Below are positions 1 to 8,470 of a DNA stretch of 64,000 bases, piece after piece (positions within the stretch are counted from its first letter, which is position 1; every line of letters begins with the position of its first letter). This DNA comes from Pseudomonadota bacterium (GTDB lineage: Bacteria > Desulfobacterota > Desulfobacteria > Desulfobacterales > Desulfobacteraceae), in NCBI GenBank assembly GCA_018821715.1, contig JAHJLN010000160.1, forward strand, positions 1 to 64,000, in the 5' to 3' direction. The notes beneath the pieces are model-generated. The model was not told where the DNA came from, ran no database searches, and saw only the letters and a program-made list of their open reading frames with translations. A program made the position numbers and the translations under genes.

Positions 1-1
1 C

Positions 2-94
2 CCCACAAATGGCAATAATGATGACATCTATCAGTTTATGCAGCTTATTATGGTGCCGGTGATCCTCTATTTTTTTGAAAAAATATTCTATTGA
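2..94 (+). CDS. 3' end of an unidentified gene (partial)
   Basis: An open frame enters from the left edge and stops at TGA 92-94. It encodes about 30 residues ending in a hydrophobic stretch, VPVILYFFEKIFY. It could be the C-terminus of a membrane-associated protein, but nothing identifies the family. A 7-bp-arm hairpin (85-91 with 97-103) surrounds the stop codon without a T-run. The reading is weak because only the tail is visible. Confidence 0.3.
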   Translation, partial: PTNGNNDDIYQFMQLIMVPVILYFFEKIFY

Positions 95-120
95 TTATAG
101 AATCAATGAAGATTAGGCGG

Positions 121-249
121 CTTCAGGGTGAGGGGGGTGTAGCGGCGTAAATGGCTGACCGTTTCAGGACTGAAGGCGGCGGCCGTTTCCGCTTCATAAG
201 CAGTCAGGACGACTGCTTATGATTTAGCGGAACCCCTCTCACCCTGAAG
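121..249. mobile_element. MITE-like 129-bp element with terminal inverted repeats
   Basis: The ends 121-138 and 232-249 are inverted repeats matching at 17 of 18 positions (CTTCAGGGTGAGGGGGGT on the left). There is no coding capacity between them. Inside is a perfect 11-bp-arm hairpin, 195-205 with 211-221, loop AGGAC. The right half (195-246) aligns without gaps to 29983-30034, where the same hairpin borders an ISAs1-type transposase remnant. This suggests a non-autonomous derivative of that IS type. No clear target-site duplication is visible. Confidence 0.55.
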
Positions 250-337
250 TGGCCGGGTCTTGTTGATAAAGATAAAATGATCCACAGTCAATTTTGTTTT
301 TTTTACATGCGATTACCCTGTATTCGCAGACCAAAGC

Positions 338-367
338 TTGACAAAAACACATGTTTTATAGGATTAT
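338..367 (+). promoter_or_regulatory. putative sigma-70 promoter for the PAS kinase gene
   Basis: TTGACA (338-343) is followed after 18 bp by GATTAT (362-367). The -35 box is perfect and the -10 box matches 4 of 6. The start codon lies about 70 bp downstream. Confidence 0.4.
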
Positions 368-440
368 GACAAGACTGCCATGAAATCTTTTTAAAAAACT
401 GTCCAAGATTTGTTCGACGATTTATATTTGGGGAGATGAT

Positions 441-1559
441 GTGAAAAGCCACAATAAATCCATACAGCAATTGACCCGCGAGCTTGCGGAATGGAAAACT
501 GAATGTCAAAAAGCTCAAAAGGCATTGCAGACATATAAAGACAAATATTTTCTTGCCACAAATGCAGTGCCTGATCCCATTGTCTTTTATGATATGGAAG
601 GTAAGGTAACCTACTTAAATCCTGCTTTCACACAAGTTTTTGGATGGGACTTGAAAGATCTTTTAAATAAAAAAATTGATTTTATCCCTCAAAAGCATAT
701 ACCGGAAACTCAGAAAAGCATAGAACGTCTGTTAAACGGTGAGAAAATCATTTCCCTGGAAACCAAACGCTATACCAAAGATAAAAAAATTCTGGATATC
801 CAGCTGAGTACCTCGGCTTACCAGGATGATCACGGAACACCGATGGGAAGCATTGTGATTTACCGGGATGTGACGCAAAAAAAAATAATTGAAAACATGC
901 TGCTTGAAAGTGAAGAAAGATACCGCTCGGCAATGGAAGCAACCGCAGATCCGATCATCGTATACGATAAGATTGGCCGGGTTCTTTATTTCAATCCTGC
1001 CTTTTCCCGTGTTTTTAAATGGTCCCTGTCAGAACGCATCTTTAAAAAGATGGATGATTTTGTACCCAAAGAAAATTGGCCGGAAACTAAAATGATGATT
1101 GATATGGTAGTGGCAGGCAAATTTTTCTCCGGAATTGAGACTGCCAGATTTGACAAGGAGGGTAACATCATTCCTGTCAGCATCAGCGGGTCCACTTATA
1201 GAGATAAAGACGATAAAGTGATCGGCAGTGTCATCAATCTTCAGGATATCAGTGAACGCAAACAGGCTCAAGAAACCATAAAGCAGAAAGAAAAATTAAA
1301 AGGTGTTATAGAAATGGCCGGTGCCGTATGTCATGAACTGAGCCAGCCTGCAATGATCATTGCAGGATACACTGAAATTTTCCTGATGAATATTGAAAAA
1401 GAGAATCCATTATATGAGAAGGTCGATAAAATCAAGGAACAGGTTCACAGGATAGGCAGTTTAACAAAAAAACTGATGAATATCACAAAATATGAAACAC
1501 GGGAGTATAGCGAAGGCAAAAAAATAGTGGATATTGATAAAGCCTCTCAAAGGCACTAA
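441..1559 (+). CDS. PAS-PAS sensor protein with a DHp domain but no HATPase domain
   Basis: Cytoplasmic sensor of 372 aa with a GTG start and GGGAG 9-10 bases upstream. A short N-terminal coiled stretch is followed by two PAS/PAC units (about 39-150 and 155-275), then a histidine-kinase dimerisation segment whose H-box reads CHELSQPAM with the phospho-accepting His near 298. The protein ends about 75 residues later with a polar tail (DIDKASQRH), so the ATP-binding half of a kinase is absent. It is followed after 10 bp by a convergent gene, so no ATPase domain is encoded in a split partner here. It may be a phosphotransfer or dimerisation partner of another kinase. No transmembrane segment is seen, so the ligand is probably cytoplasmic. 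Confidence 0.8.
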   Translation: MKSHNKSIQQLTRELAEWKTECQKAQKALQTYKDKYFLATNAVPDPIVFYDMEGKVTYLNPAFTQVFGWDLKDLLNKKIDFIPQKHIPETQKSIERLLNGEKIISLETKRYTKDKKILDIQLSTSAYQDDHGTPMGSIVIYRDVTQKKIIENMLLESEERYRSAMEATADPIIVYDKIGRVLYFNPAFSRVFKWSLSERIFKKMDDFVPKENWPETKMMIDMVVAGKFFSGIETARFDKEGNIIPVSISGSTYRDKDDKVIGSVINLQDISERKQAQETIKQKEKLKGVIEMAGAVCHELSQPAMIIAGYTEIFLMNIEKENPLYEKVDKIKEQVHRIGSLTKKLMNITKYETREYSEGKKIVDIDKASQRH

Positions 1560-1569
1560 TACTCCCTGA

Positions 1570-2259
1570 CTATGAAAGATTCGCAAGCTTCCCCAGCAGC
1601 GGCCTGACCTTTTCTCTATGCTCGGGCGGGATCATGAGCACAACAATTTTTTCATTGAAAAGGAACCTTGCATCCTGTTTTTTTTTAACCTGATCTAAAA
1701 CAGTCTTGAACGGTTTGTTCATTAAAAACAGGGTCAACATATCTGATAAATTTCCAAAAATGCCTTGATGATCCATCTGCTCTATGGTTTGCAAAAAAAG
1801 GGTGTTGATGGTCAACACAATGGGCGGAATTTGTGCATACCCCTTTTGTCTGCAATTGATCTGTGACATGAGTGCCCTGCAACCAAAAGGGCGAGCATCA
1901 TAGATACTGCACATGTCATCCACAAGCAGGGGGCATTCTCCCCAGGAAGGATCATTGTGTTCGTCGGGGACATCACCATCTTCCATACACAGTCTTGCAA
2001 ACATATTTGAGGTCATCTTTGGAATATATCTTTTTTGGGGGAAATATTGTTTCAGCCTTGTGAGAAGTTTTTCTTTCTCCTGCTGGGTTAAAGCGGCAAT
2101 TAAAAACCCGGCCTCAAGGCTTGTCAGGGTCACATTACAGGTACAGCAGGACGAACATTTTTTTTCACAGACACCATCAAAGTGTTTGATTGCCGTATCG
2201 TAAAGCGCATAAATCTTTTTTATCAGAACAACAGCCGGTTCAAGGCACTGGTTTTTCAT
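1570..2259 (-). CDS. YkgJ-type cysteine-cluster protein
   Basis: This 229-aa protein has a dense N-terminal cysteine cluster (C31, C35, C38, C39, C41) and a second group in CPLLVDDMCSIYDARPFGCR near 109-127. That is the signature of the YkgJ/UPF0153 zinc- or iron-chelating family, whose function is mostly unknown. There is no signal peptide. It starts with ATG preceded by AAAGAG and is a single-gene unit convergent with the PAS kinase gene. The family call rests on Cys spacing; no specific role can be given. Confidence 0.7.
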   Translation of the reverse strand: MKNQCLEPAVVLIKKIYALYDTAIKHFDGVCEKKCSSCCTCNVTLTSLEAGFLIAALTQQEKEKLLTRLKQYFPQKRYIPKMTSNMFARLCMEDGDVPDEHNDPSWGECPLLVDDMCSIYDARPFGCRALMSQINCRQKGYAQIPPIVLTINTLFLQTIEQMDHQGIFGNLSDMLTLFLMNKPFKTVLDQVKKKQDARFLFNEKIVVLMIPPEHREKVRPLLGKLANLS

Positions 2260-2391
2260 TAAATCTCTTTATTTTTTTTCAAAATTTGGTTATTTTAAAT
2301 TCAGCTCTCATATTGTACTGCATCTATCCTAATTTATCTGAACAGTCAAATTCATTGCCTGGTGCCAGACACCAATGCTTGCAGTTTTTCA

Positions 2392-2408
2392 ACCGAATAA
2401 AATTCGGT
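2392..2408. promoter_or_regulatory. palindromic operator candidate for the Lrp-type regulator
   Basis: ACCGAATAAAATTCGGT is a perfect inverted repeat (7-bp arms, 3-bp centre). One arm with its centre recurs in opposite orientation at 2460-2471 (ATTTTATTCGGT), inside the spacer of the putative promoter. Lrp/AsnC proteins commonly bind such sites in their own promoters. A short unrelated inverted repeat, TGGTG/CACCA, lies at 2360-2374. Confidence 0.45.
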
Positions 2409-2448
2409 GCTTTTTGTGCAAATTCAATAACTTGTTAATTTTTAATGC

Positions 2449-2476
2449 TTGACTTTGCGATTTTATTCGGTATAAA
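2449..2476 (+). promoter_or_regulatory. putative sigma-70 promoter of the Lrp-panB operon
   Basis: TTGACT (2449-2454), a 16-bp spacer, then TATAAA (2471-2476). The spacer contains the half-operator 2460-2471, so the repressor or activator would compete directly with RNA polymerase. The first gene starts 64 bp downstream. Confidence 0.5.
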
Positions 2477-2540
2477 TAATAAATTATCGAATTGGATTTT
2501 ATATTTTTTATCAACCGGCAAATTTAATTTTGGAGGCGCC

Positions 2541-3008
2541 ATGGACCACATTGACATGCACACCTTAAAAGCGTTGCAACAGGACGGGCGAAAAAAGAAC
2601 AGTGAACTTGCCAAAGAGACCGGACTTGCACCTTCCACCATGCTGGACCGCGTCAAAAAACTTGAAGACAAAGGGATTATCAAAGGATACCGAGCAGTTG
2701 TGGATCCTGAAAAACTGGGGTTAAAAGCCCAGGGGTTTGCCTGTATTTCCCTTGACCGCCATCGGGTCAAGGATATCCAGGTACTGGAAGATGAAATCAA
2801 TAAAATCCCCAATGTCCGTGCCTGTTACCATATCACCGGGCGGTTTGATTATCTTCTGCATGTAGTTGCCCCGGATCTTGGGGATCTTGGCAACCTTATC
2901 AAGGAAAAACTTGCCACCATTCCGGGTATGGGAAAAATTGAAACCTTTCTTGTCTATTCAGAAGTCAAGCTTGACCAAGGATGGCCCATTGATGCAGCAC
3001 AAGTATAA
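2541..3008 (+). CDS. Lrp/AsnC-family transcriptional regulator
   Basis: A 155-aa protein of normal Lrp size. The N-terminal winged helix-turn-helix (about 1-60) reads like a typical AsnC domain (IDMHTLKALQQDGRKKNSEL), and the C-terminal RAM ligand/oligomerisation domain spans about 65-150. I place the start at ATG 2541 behind TTTGGAGG. The upstream in-frame extension begins in the promoter region and lacks Lrp similarity. It heads a same-strand series with panB, an unknown gene and an amino-acid dehydrogenase gene, with gaps of 24-45 bp. It therefore probably senses an amino acid (valine or leucine type) and controls that operon and itself. Confidence 0.85.
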   Translation: MDHIDMHTLKALQQDGRKKNSELAKETGLAPSTMLDRVKKLEDKGIIKGYRAVVDPEKLGLKAQGFACISLDRHRVKDIQVLEDEINKIPNVRACYHITGRFDYLLHVVAPDLGDLGNLIKEKLATIPGMGKIETFLVYSEVKLDQGWPIDAAQV

Positions 3009-3046
3009 ATACCCCTTAGGAATAATTCATAAAAAAGGAGAAAAAA

Positions 3047-3895
3047 ATGGCAAAGAAAAAGGCAATCCATGATTTCTACAAAATGAAGGAAAAAAAAGAA
3101 AAAGTCACCTGGCTGACATCCTATGATTTCCCTACAGCCCAGTTTGCTGAAAACGCAGGGCTTGATATGATTCTTGTGGGCGATTCCCTTGGCATGTGTG
3201 TATATGGATATAAAGGCACGGTCCCGGTCACCATGGATCAATGCATTGTTCATTGTGATGCAGTCAGACGCGGGGCCCCCAATACATTTATTGTCGGCGA
3301 CATGCCCTTTATGAGTTACCAGGCATCTGATGAAGATGCAGTGAGAAATGCCGGCCGCTTCCTTAAAGAAGCCGACGTGGATGCCATCAAGCTTGAAGGC
3401 GGCACAAGGGTCGCCTCAAGAATCAAAGCCATTGTGGAGGCAGGCATCGTTGTCATCGGCCATATCGGCCTTACCCCCCAGAGTTCCGGCGCGCTTGGCG
3501 GGCACAAGGCCCAGGGCAGAACGGCCAAGGATGCCGCCCTGGTGGTTGAGGATGCCCTGGCTGTCCAGGCTGCCGGTGCTCAATTGCTCCTGGTGGAAGC
3601 GGTTCCCCCGGAAGTGGCCCAATACATTACGCAAACTTTAACCATTCCGGTTTTCTCAATCGGCGCAGGAAAAGAGTGCGACGGCCAGCTGCTGATTGTC
3701 AGTGACCTTATCGGTCAATTCCAGGCCTTCACCCCGAAATTTGTTAAAAAATACTGTGATGTTGCCGCCATCATCACGACGGCCATGAAAGCCTATTGTG
3801 CCGACGTCCGGGAAGGCAGGTTTCCCGAAGACCAGCACTGTTATCATATGATGGATGGTGAAAAAGACCTCTTCATGGAACAGATGAAAAAATAA
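3047..3895 (+). CDS. panB: 3-methyl-2-oxobutanoate hydroxymethyltransferase
   Basis: Ketopantoate hydroxymethyltransferase transfers a one-carbon unit from 5,10-methylene-THF to 2-oxoisovalerate, the first step to pantothenate and CoA. At 282 aa it has the family's usual length. Recognisable blocks are ILVGDSLGM with the metal-binding Asp near 46, VGDMPFMSYQ with the second Asp, IKLEGG with the catalytic Lys and Glu, GHIGLTPQS, and LLVEAVP carrying the catalytic Glu. The start has a strong AAAGGAG. The context is unusual because panC and panD are not adjacent. Instead it sits between an Lrp regulator and a putative amino-acid dehydrogenase operon, so it may be a dedicated paralogue or be coupled to valine-derived 2-oxoisovalerate. 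Confidence 0.9.
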   Translation: MAKKKAIHDFYKMKEKKEKVTWLTSYDFPTAQFAENAGLDMILVGDSLGMCVYGYKGTVPVTMDQCIVHCDAVRRGAPNTFIVGDMPFMSYQASDEDAVRNAGRFLKEADVDAIKLEGGTRVASRIKAIVEAGIVVIGHIGLTPQSSGALGGHKAQGRTAKDAALVVEDALAVQAAGAQLLLVEAVPPEVAQYITQTLTIPVFSIGAGKECDGQLLIVSDLIGQFQAFTPKFVKKYCDVAAIITTAMKAYCADVREGRFPEDQHCYHMMDGEKDLFMEQMKK

Positions 3896-3940
3896 TAATT
3901 CACAGCAAACCATACTACTTTATAAGGGAAAGGAAATACC

Positions 3941-5206
3941 ATGACAGACCTTAATTCAATGCTGAAAATTAAAACAAAAGATCTTGACATCGTTAATGAA
4001 CTCCTCACAAATCCTGACAATGTTCAGGTTAAAGCGCTTTGTGAGTTGATTGAAAAATTTGGCGGCGCAGCAGCGATTAATAAAAAAGCAGAACTGGCCC
4101 GAAATCCTGAAACCCTGATGCAGCGGCTTAAAGACATGAATTCCCCTTATGTCGCCGACCTTGAATGGCTGATGGAACAAAGGGACAACAAAGCGTTTAT
4201 TTCCATGGATGACTATTGCAAAACCGTCCTGGGAAAAGACGCGGATGTATCTGCTGTTGATTTTTCCAATGCCGTGACCCTTGAAGTCAGTGCCATGCAG
4301 TTTTTCCCCTGGCTGATGGCCCAGGCAAGACAGGCCATTGATAAAAAAGAACTTTTGCCCGGCCGGATTATCCGTGTCAGGAACATGGCTGAACAGGTTG
4401 AAGATAACGGGGATATCCTGGCCACGGCCCTTGCCATGCAGATCATCGGCGCCACCTATGTTGAATCCCTTGATACCCGGGGAACCGACGGCAGCAATGT
4501 TCACCTTGCCGGCGGCCCTGCAACGCTTTCCGGTTTTTTCGGCGGCATCGGACAACCCAATCACTACCCCATGAAATGGGCTGAAGAATATCTGACCTAT
4601 TATACCACCTATGGCATCAAACAGGTCTTGAATGTGAATTCCGGCACCATTCTTTTAGGATACATGATGCACCGTCTCGGCGTGGATATTGAATTTAAGA
4701 TTTCCGTATTTGTGGGCAATGACAACCCTTATTTTATCCTGTGGACCCTCATGACAGCCAAACTCTTCTCACGAAAGGACGGCACCACTTCCCTTGTGGG
4801 CTTCAACCTTTCCAATTCCGTAAACAATGAAACCATCCGCCAGGCCAATATGCTCAGAAAACAATTGGGCCTTGAAAAACAGGTCCGTTTTGAACACCAT
4901 ATCACGGAAACCTATAAATCCATTGTTCTACAGCCTTACAACAGGAGAGACGAACTGGTTCAAATCGCCAAAGAGGTTCCCAATATTTCAGCCAAACATG
5001 AAGGCGGAGAACCGGAAATTGAAGCCACAAGAGAACATCCGTCTGATATTTTCGATTATTTCATGGCTAAAAAAGATATCCTGGCCGGTAACCTGATGGA
5101 CACCTTGATGGATAACTACCTTGACAAGCATCATTCGGTTAACCTGACGGCCCAGGCCTTGATACGGTCCGGCATTGGCGTGATCGCAGCCACAAACTTA
5201 CATTAA
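3941..5206 (+). CDS. conserved-looking protein of unknown function in the panB operon
   Basis: A 421-aa protein I cannot assign to a family. No signal peptide or membrane segment is seen and composition resembles a soluble enzyme. Distinctive segments are LDTRGTDGSNVHLAGGPATL, a glycine-rich stretch FFGGIGQPNHYP, and a histidine-containing block VRFEHHITETYKSIVLQP. It has a good ribosome-binding site (GGAAAGGAAA) and lies 45 bp after panB and 24 bp before the dehydrogenase gene. Its place between the 2-oxoacid-consuming and presumed 2-oxoacid-producing enzymes suggests it acts on a related amino or oxo acid. This is inference from context only. Confidence 0.65.
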   Translation: MTDLNSMLKIKTKDLDIVNELLTNPDNVQVKALCELIEKFGGAAAINKKAELARNPETLMQRLKDMNSPYVADLEWLMEQRDNKAFISMDDYCKTVLGKDADVSAVDFSNAVTLEVSAMQFFPWLMAQARQAIDKKELLPGRIIRVRNMAEQVEDNGDILATALAMQIIGATYVESLDTRGTDGSNVHLAGGPATLSGFFGGIGQPNHYPMKWAEEYLTYYTTYGIKQVLNVNSGTILLGYMMHRLGVDIEFKISVFVGNDNPYFILWTLMTAKLFSRKDGTTSLVGFNLSNSVNNETIRQANMLRKQLGLEKQVRFEHHITETYKSIVLQPYNRRDELVQIAKEVPNISAKHEGGEPEIEATREHPSDIFDYFMAKKDILAGNLMDTLMDNYLDKHHSVNLTAQALIRSGIGVIAATNLH

Positions 5207-5230
5207 TACCAGGAATAAAGGATATTAAAA

Positions 5231-7108
5231 ATGATTCCGTCAAGAATGCACCAGTTTCTGCAGGATGTCCTGCCCAAAAGTGTCTGGAAAAACCGCCTGA
5301 TCAAGGATGGGCCTTTAAGATTTCTTGAATTCGGCCCCCTGGATGTTGACCGTCTTCAACGTCTTGGGATTAAAGTGGACCGCCTTGGGCCGCGGCTGGT
5401 CTCCTGCATGTGGAATGAAGACAGCCCTGTACAGATCGGCGGATTTCTGGTGGTGGACAACCTTGCCATGGGACAGCCGTCCATGGGCGGGACAAGGATG
5501 CTGCCGGACATCACCCCGGATATTATCCATAACCTGGCCCGGGGCATGACCCTTAAGAATGCGGCTGCCGATCTTCCCTTCGGCGGTGGAAAATCCGGTA
5601 TTGTCAAACCTGAAAATCTTTGTGAAAAAGACCGGCATGAAATCATCAAAGGATTTGGGCAGCTTCTCAACCGATACAAGGAAATATATATCCCGGGTCC
5701 GGATGTCGGGACCAATGATGCGGACATGAAAACCTTTGCCATTGAAAACGGATTGAACAATGTTGTTTCAAAACCGGCCGACATGGGCGGCAACAGGATT
5801 GATGAACTGGGCGGTGCCGCCAATGGCATTGTTGTGGCCACAAAGGCGTTGCTTGAACATCTGCCCAAGCTAAAGCAACTGCCCCAGTTTAAAAATATGG
5901 TGATTCCAAAACCCATGGACCTGGATATTCTCATCCAGGGGTTCGGAGCTGTGGGGGCGCATGTGGCAAGAATTTTTCATGATTATGATCCGGACAATAG
6001 TCCTATTATCAAAGGCATCAGTGATGAACACGGCTATCTTTTAAATAAGGAGGGGCTGCCCTGGAAAGAACTTTTTGACATGTGGAAGGAATTTGGCGCC
6101 GTCACCCGAAAGTATTTTCATGATCACATCATGCATGAAGCAACCCCCCGGTTAAAACACATGGTTTTTTCAAATTCTTCCAATAATCTGCTGACAGAGT
6201 CGGCTTTCTGCCTGGTTCCGGCATCCCCTGTATTCAATTATCTGGATGTGGATGCCGGCACAAATCCGTCCATGACCACAGACCGGATGGGGAAATGGCA
6301 GATTATTGTTGAAGGGGCAAATACCTATTCACCCAACCCTGCAAGGAAAGCGGAACGTAGAAGAATGGAACGTCATGTCTACCGGGACAAAGGGGTGCTT
6401 ATTGCCACAGATTATCTGGTGAACTCCGGTGGAGTCATTTATGCAGCCCATGAACGGATTGTTCCCACACCGGATCACCTTTTGATCCCCAAAGATATTT
6501 TGGGAAATCCCACTGCCATTGAAGGATGGCTTGAAAAAAACCGGGATGACTTTGCAACGCTTGCCGAAATCCGCAGGAAAACCGCTGTTGAAAAACTTGA
6601 AACCGTTATCCGGCGCAATATGGAAGAACTCATTGACGGCCTTTGCAAGGATGCCGACAGCCTTCCCTGTGAAATTGCTGAAAAAATCAGTGTTCAACGG
6701 ATTGCGGCAATGGAAAAATCAAGAACCGCCAGGGATATCATGGAAGATGCGCCCACCATCAGTGTGGATAAAAGCGTGACCGATGCCGCCCGCTTACTGG
6801 TGGATGCCCATGTTCCCATTGTCAATGTTGTCTCTGAAAAAGGCAAGCTCATCGGCATAGTGACCAACTGGGACATTACCAAAGCCATGGCATCAAAACT
6901 GCCCATGGATTCTCCATTGACCAAGGTGATGACGGCAGATGTCATTACCAACAGCCCGGATGCCACCATTATTGACTGCATCCGGAAGCTGGAAAACCAT
7001 GAAATATCTGCCATGCCAATTGTTGAAGACGATAAAGTGATCGGTGTGATATCAGGAGATATCCTTGCCAGGCGAACCCTTTACAGGCTTTTGCAAACCC
7101 TGACATAA
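5231..7108 (+). CDS. Glu/Leu/Phe/Val dehydrogenase fused to a CBS-domain pair
   Basis: A 625-aa fusion. Residues about 55-200 form the substrate domain of the ELFV dehydrogenase family, with catalytic Lys109 and the block LPFGGGKSG, and the conserved Asp near 158 in PGPDVGT. A Rossmann domain follows with QGFGAVGAHVA near 235. Residues about 490-622 carry two CBS motifs (TARDIMEDAPTISVDKS; DSPLTKVMTADVI), which in other proteins bind adenine nucleotides. The family catalyses oxidative deamination of amino acids to 2-oxo acids. If the substrate is valine, the product would be PanB's substrate. The CBS pair suggests allosteric control by energy charge. It is the last gene before a strong terminator. 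Confidence 0.85.
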   Translation: MIPSRMHQFLQDVLPKSVWKNRLIKDGPLRFLEFGPLDVDRLQRLGIKVDRLGPRLVSCMWNEDSPVQIGGFLVVDNLAMGQPSMGGTRMLPDITPDIIHNLARGMTLKNAAADLPFGGGKSGIVKPENLCEKDRHEIIKGFGQLLNRYKEIYIPGPDVGTNDADMKTFAIENGLNNVVSKPADMGGNRIDELGGAANGIVVATKALLEHLPKLKQLPQFKNMVIPKPMDLDILIQGFGAVGAHVARIFHDYDPDNSPIIKGISDEHGYLLNKEGLPWKELFDMWKEFGAVTRKYFHDHIMHEATPRLKHMVFSNSSNNLLTESAFCLVPASPVFNYLDVDAGTNPSMTTDRMGKWQIIVEGANTYSPNPARKAERRRMERHVYRDKGVLIATDYLVNSGGVIYAAHERIVPTPDHLLIPKDILGNPTAIEGWLEKNRDDFATLAEIRRKTAVEKLETVIRRNMEELIDGLCKDADSLPCEIAEKISVQRIAAMEKSRTARDIMEDAPTISVDKSVTDAARLLVDAHVPIVNVVSEKGKLIGIVTNWDITKAMASKLPMDSPLTKVMTADVITNSPDATIIDCIRKLENHEISAMPIVEDDKVIGVISGDILARRTLYRLLQTLT

Positions 7109-7135
7109 GCAATCGGATCTAATTTATCGATCATT

Positions 7136-7177
7136 AAAAGCTGTCTTGAGGAGTTTATCCCAAAGACAGCTTTTTTT
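7136..7177. terminator. bidirectional Rho-independent terminator
   Basis: Arms AAAAGCTGTCTT (7136-7147) and AAGACAGCTTTT (from 7163) are followed by a T-run to 7177. The A-run on the left makes it usable from both sides, fitting the two convergent operons. Confidence 0.85.
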
Positions 7178-7197
7178 ATTCAATTAATTTTATCAAA

Positions 7198-8469
7198 TCA
7201 TGCCTTGTTTTCAATACCTCTGACCAATGCATCTGCAACCAGCGAGGATAAAAACTTAACCTCAACACCCATCTTGTAATAAGTATTCAAATCATTGAGC
7301 TGAGAATGACAGTTTTCACAGGCTGTTACAAGCAGGGATGCATGGGTTGCCTTTACCTGGTCCGCCTTGACTTTTGCTGATTTCATTCTAAATTCATGGG
7401 TGTCTTCACCCAAGGCAACAAGTCCGCCGCCGCCGCCGCAGCAAAAGTTGGCTTCAGGTTTTTTTGACATGTCTACAAAATGATCTGTCAGATGTTTTAA
7501 AATATATCTTGGCTCATCCATAACCCCGCCGTTCCTGGCAATCTGGCAGGGGTCATGATAGGTGACAATGCCTTTAAATGTGTTTTTAGCCAGGGTTATT
7601 CGTTTTTCCCGGATATATCTTGCATGGACCTGAGTTATAGATGAGACCGTAAAAGACTGTTTGCCCGACATCTGTTTTAATACCCTGAAGGCGGTTCCGC
7701 ATTCGCAGATACAGACCTCTTTTACATTGAGACGGTTTGCTTCATTGATGATGCGATCCATGATCAATTTGGTCTTGGCAGGATCTCCCACAAATGCCCC
7801 GAAATTTACCGCTTCAAAAAAACTTAAGGTCCAGTTTTCCTTTGCCGCATTGAAAACCGCTGCAGCCGGTATGATTGAATGGGCGCCGGCCAATGCAACA
7901 TAAAGGACATCCGCCCCCTGGACCTCTGTGGGGATGGGAATCTGCCCGGCCTCAAGCTTCCATTTTCCGACAACATCCGCCTCCAGCCGCTTGAGTCCAT
8001 CAATAAACCCTTGTTTTATCAGATCAATGGACTCACCCTTTGAAATGGAAACATCGGCAAGCATGGAAAGAATTTCCGGCTCAGCCTGTGCCACAACAAG
8101 CATCAGCTTTGCAATGGACATGATTTGCTGGGTATCGATGCCGAAAGGGCAATGGATCATACACCGTCTGCAACCCGTACAGGAATAGGCAGCCTTATTC
8201 AGATCATCTAAAGCTGTATCATCCAGCACTTTTGCTTCACCCCAGGAGGGCAGAAGCTTTCCTTGAAGCTTGAAGTATTTTTTATACAGCTTGCGAACCA
8301 CTTCCGCCCTTGCTGCAGGTGAATATTCAGGCCGGGGCATGGACCTGAAAACATGACAGGATGTTGTACATATCCCGCATCTGGCACAGGTTTCAAGATA
8401 CATCTCAATTGTTTTTGTCAGCTTCCCTTCAAATGCCGTCAGAAGCTTTTCACGTAAATTGTCTTCCAT
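7198..8469 (-). CDS. HdrD/DsrK/TmcB-like iron-sulfur protein
   Basis: A 423-aa cytoplasmic electron-transfer protein. Two [4Fe-4S] motifs lie at the N-terminus: C28, C31, C34, C38 in CARCGICTTSC and C97, C100, C103, C107 in CTGCRRCMIHC. The C-terminal half is of heterodisulfide-reductase type: a degenerate first CCG region (CICECGTAF) and a fuller second one (YHDPCQIARNGG, FCCGGGGG, ACENCHSQ). Relatives such as DsrK, TmcB and HmcF pair with a membrane cytochrome b. Here the NarI-like gene is immediately upstream, one base away. It probably moves electrons between the quinone pool and a thiol, disulfide or persulfide acceptor. It ends the MarR-DsrE2-TusA operon. Confidence 0.85.
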   Translation of the reverse strand: MEDNLREKLLTAFEGKLTKTIEMYLETCARCGICTTSCHVFRSMPRPEYSPAARAEVVRKLYKKYFKLQGKLLPSWGEAKVLDDTALDDLNKAAYSCTGCRRCMIHCPFGIDTQQIMSIAKLMLVVAQAEPEILSMLADVSISKGESIDLIKQGFIDGLKRLEADVVGKWKLEAGQIPIPTEVQGADVLYVALAGAHSIIPAAAVFNAAKENWTLSFFEAVNFGAFVGDPAKTKLIMDRIINEANRLNVKEVCICECGTAFRVLKQMSGKQSFTVSSITQVHARYIREKRITLAKNTFKGIVTYHDPCQIARNGGVMDEPRYILKHLTDHFVDMSKKPEANFCCGGGGGLVALGEDTHEFRMKSAKVKADQVKATHASLLVTACENCHSQLNDLNTYYKMGVEVKFLSSLVADALVRGIENKA

Positions 8470-8470
8470 T

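Noticed and set aside
3047..3895. Canonical pantothenate operon
   Set aside because: panC, panD and panE are not adjacent; neighbours are an Lrp regulator, an unknown gene and a dehydrogenase.
3956..4564. 202-aa minus-strand frame inside the unknown panB-operon gene
   Set aside because: Shadow of the forward gene, which has a ribosome-binding site, operonic spacing and enzyme-like composition.
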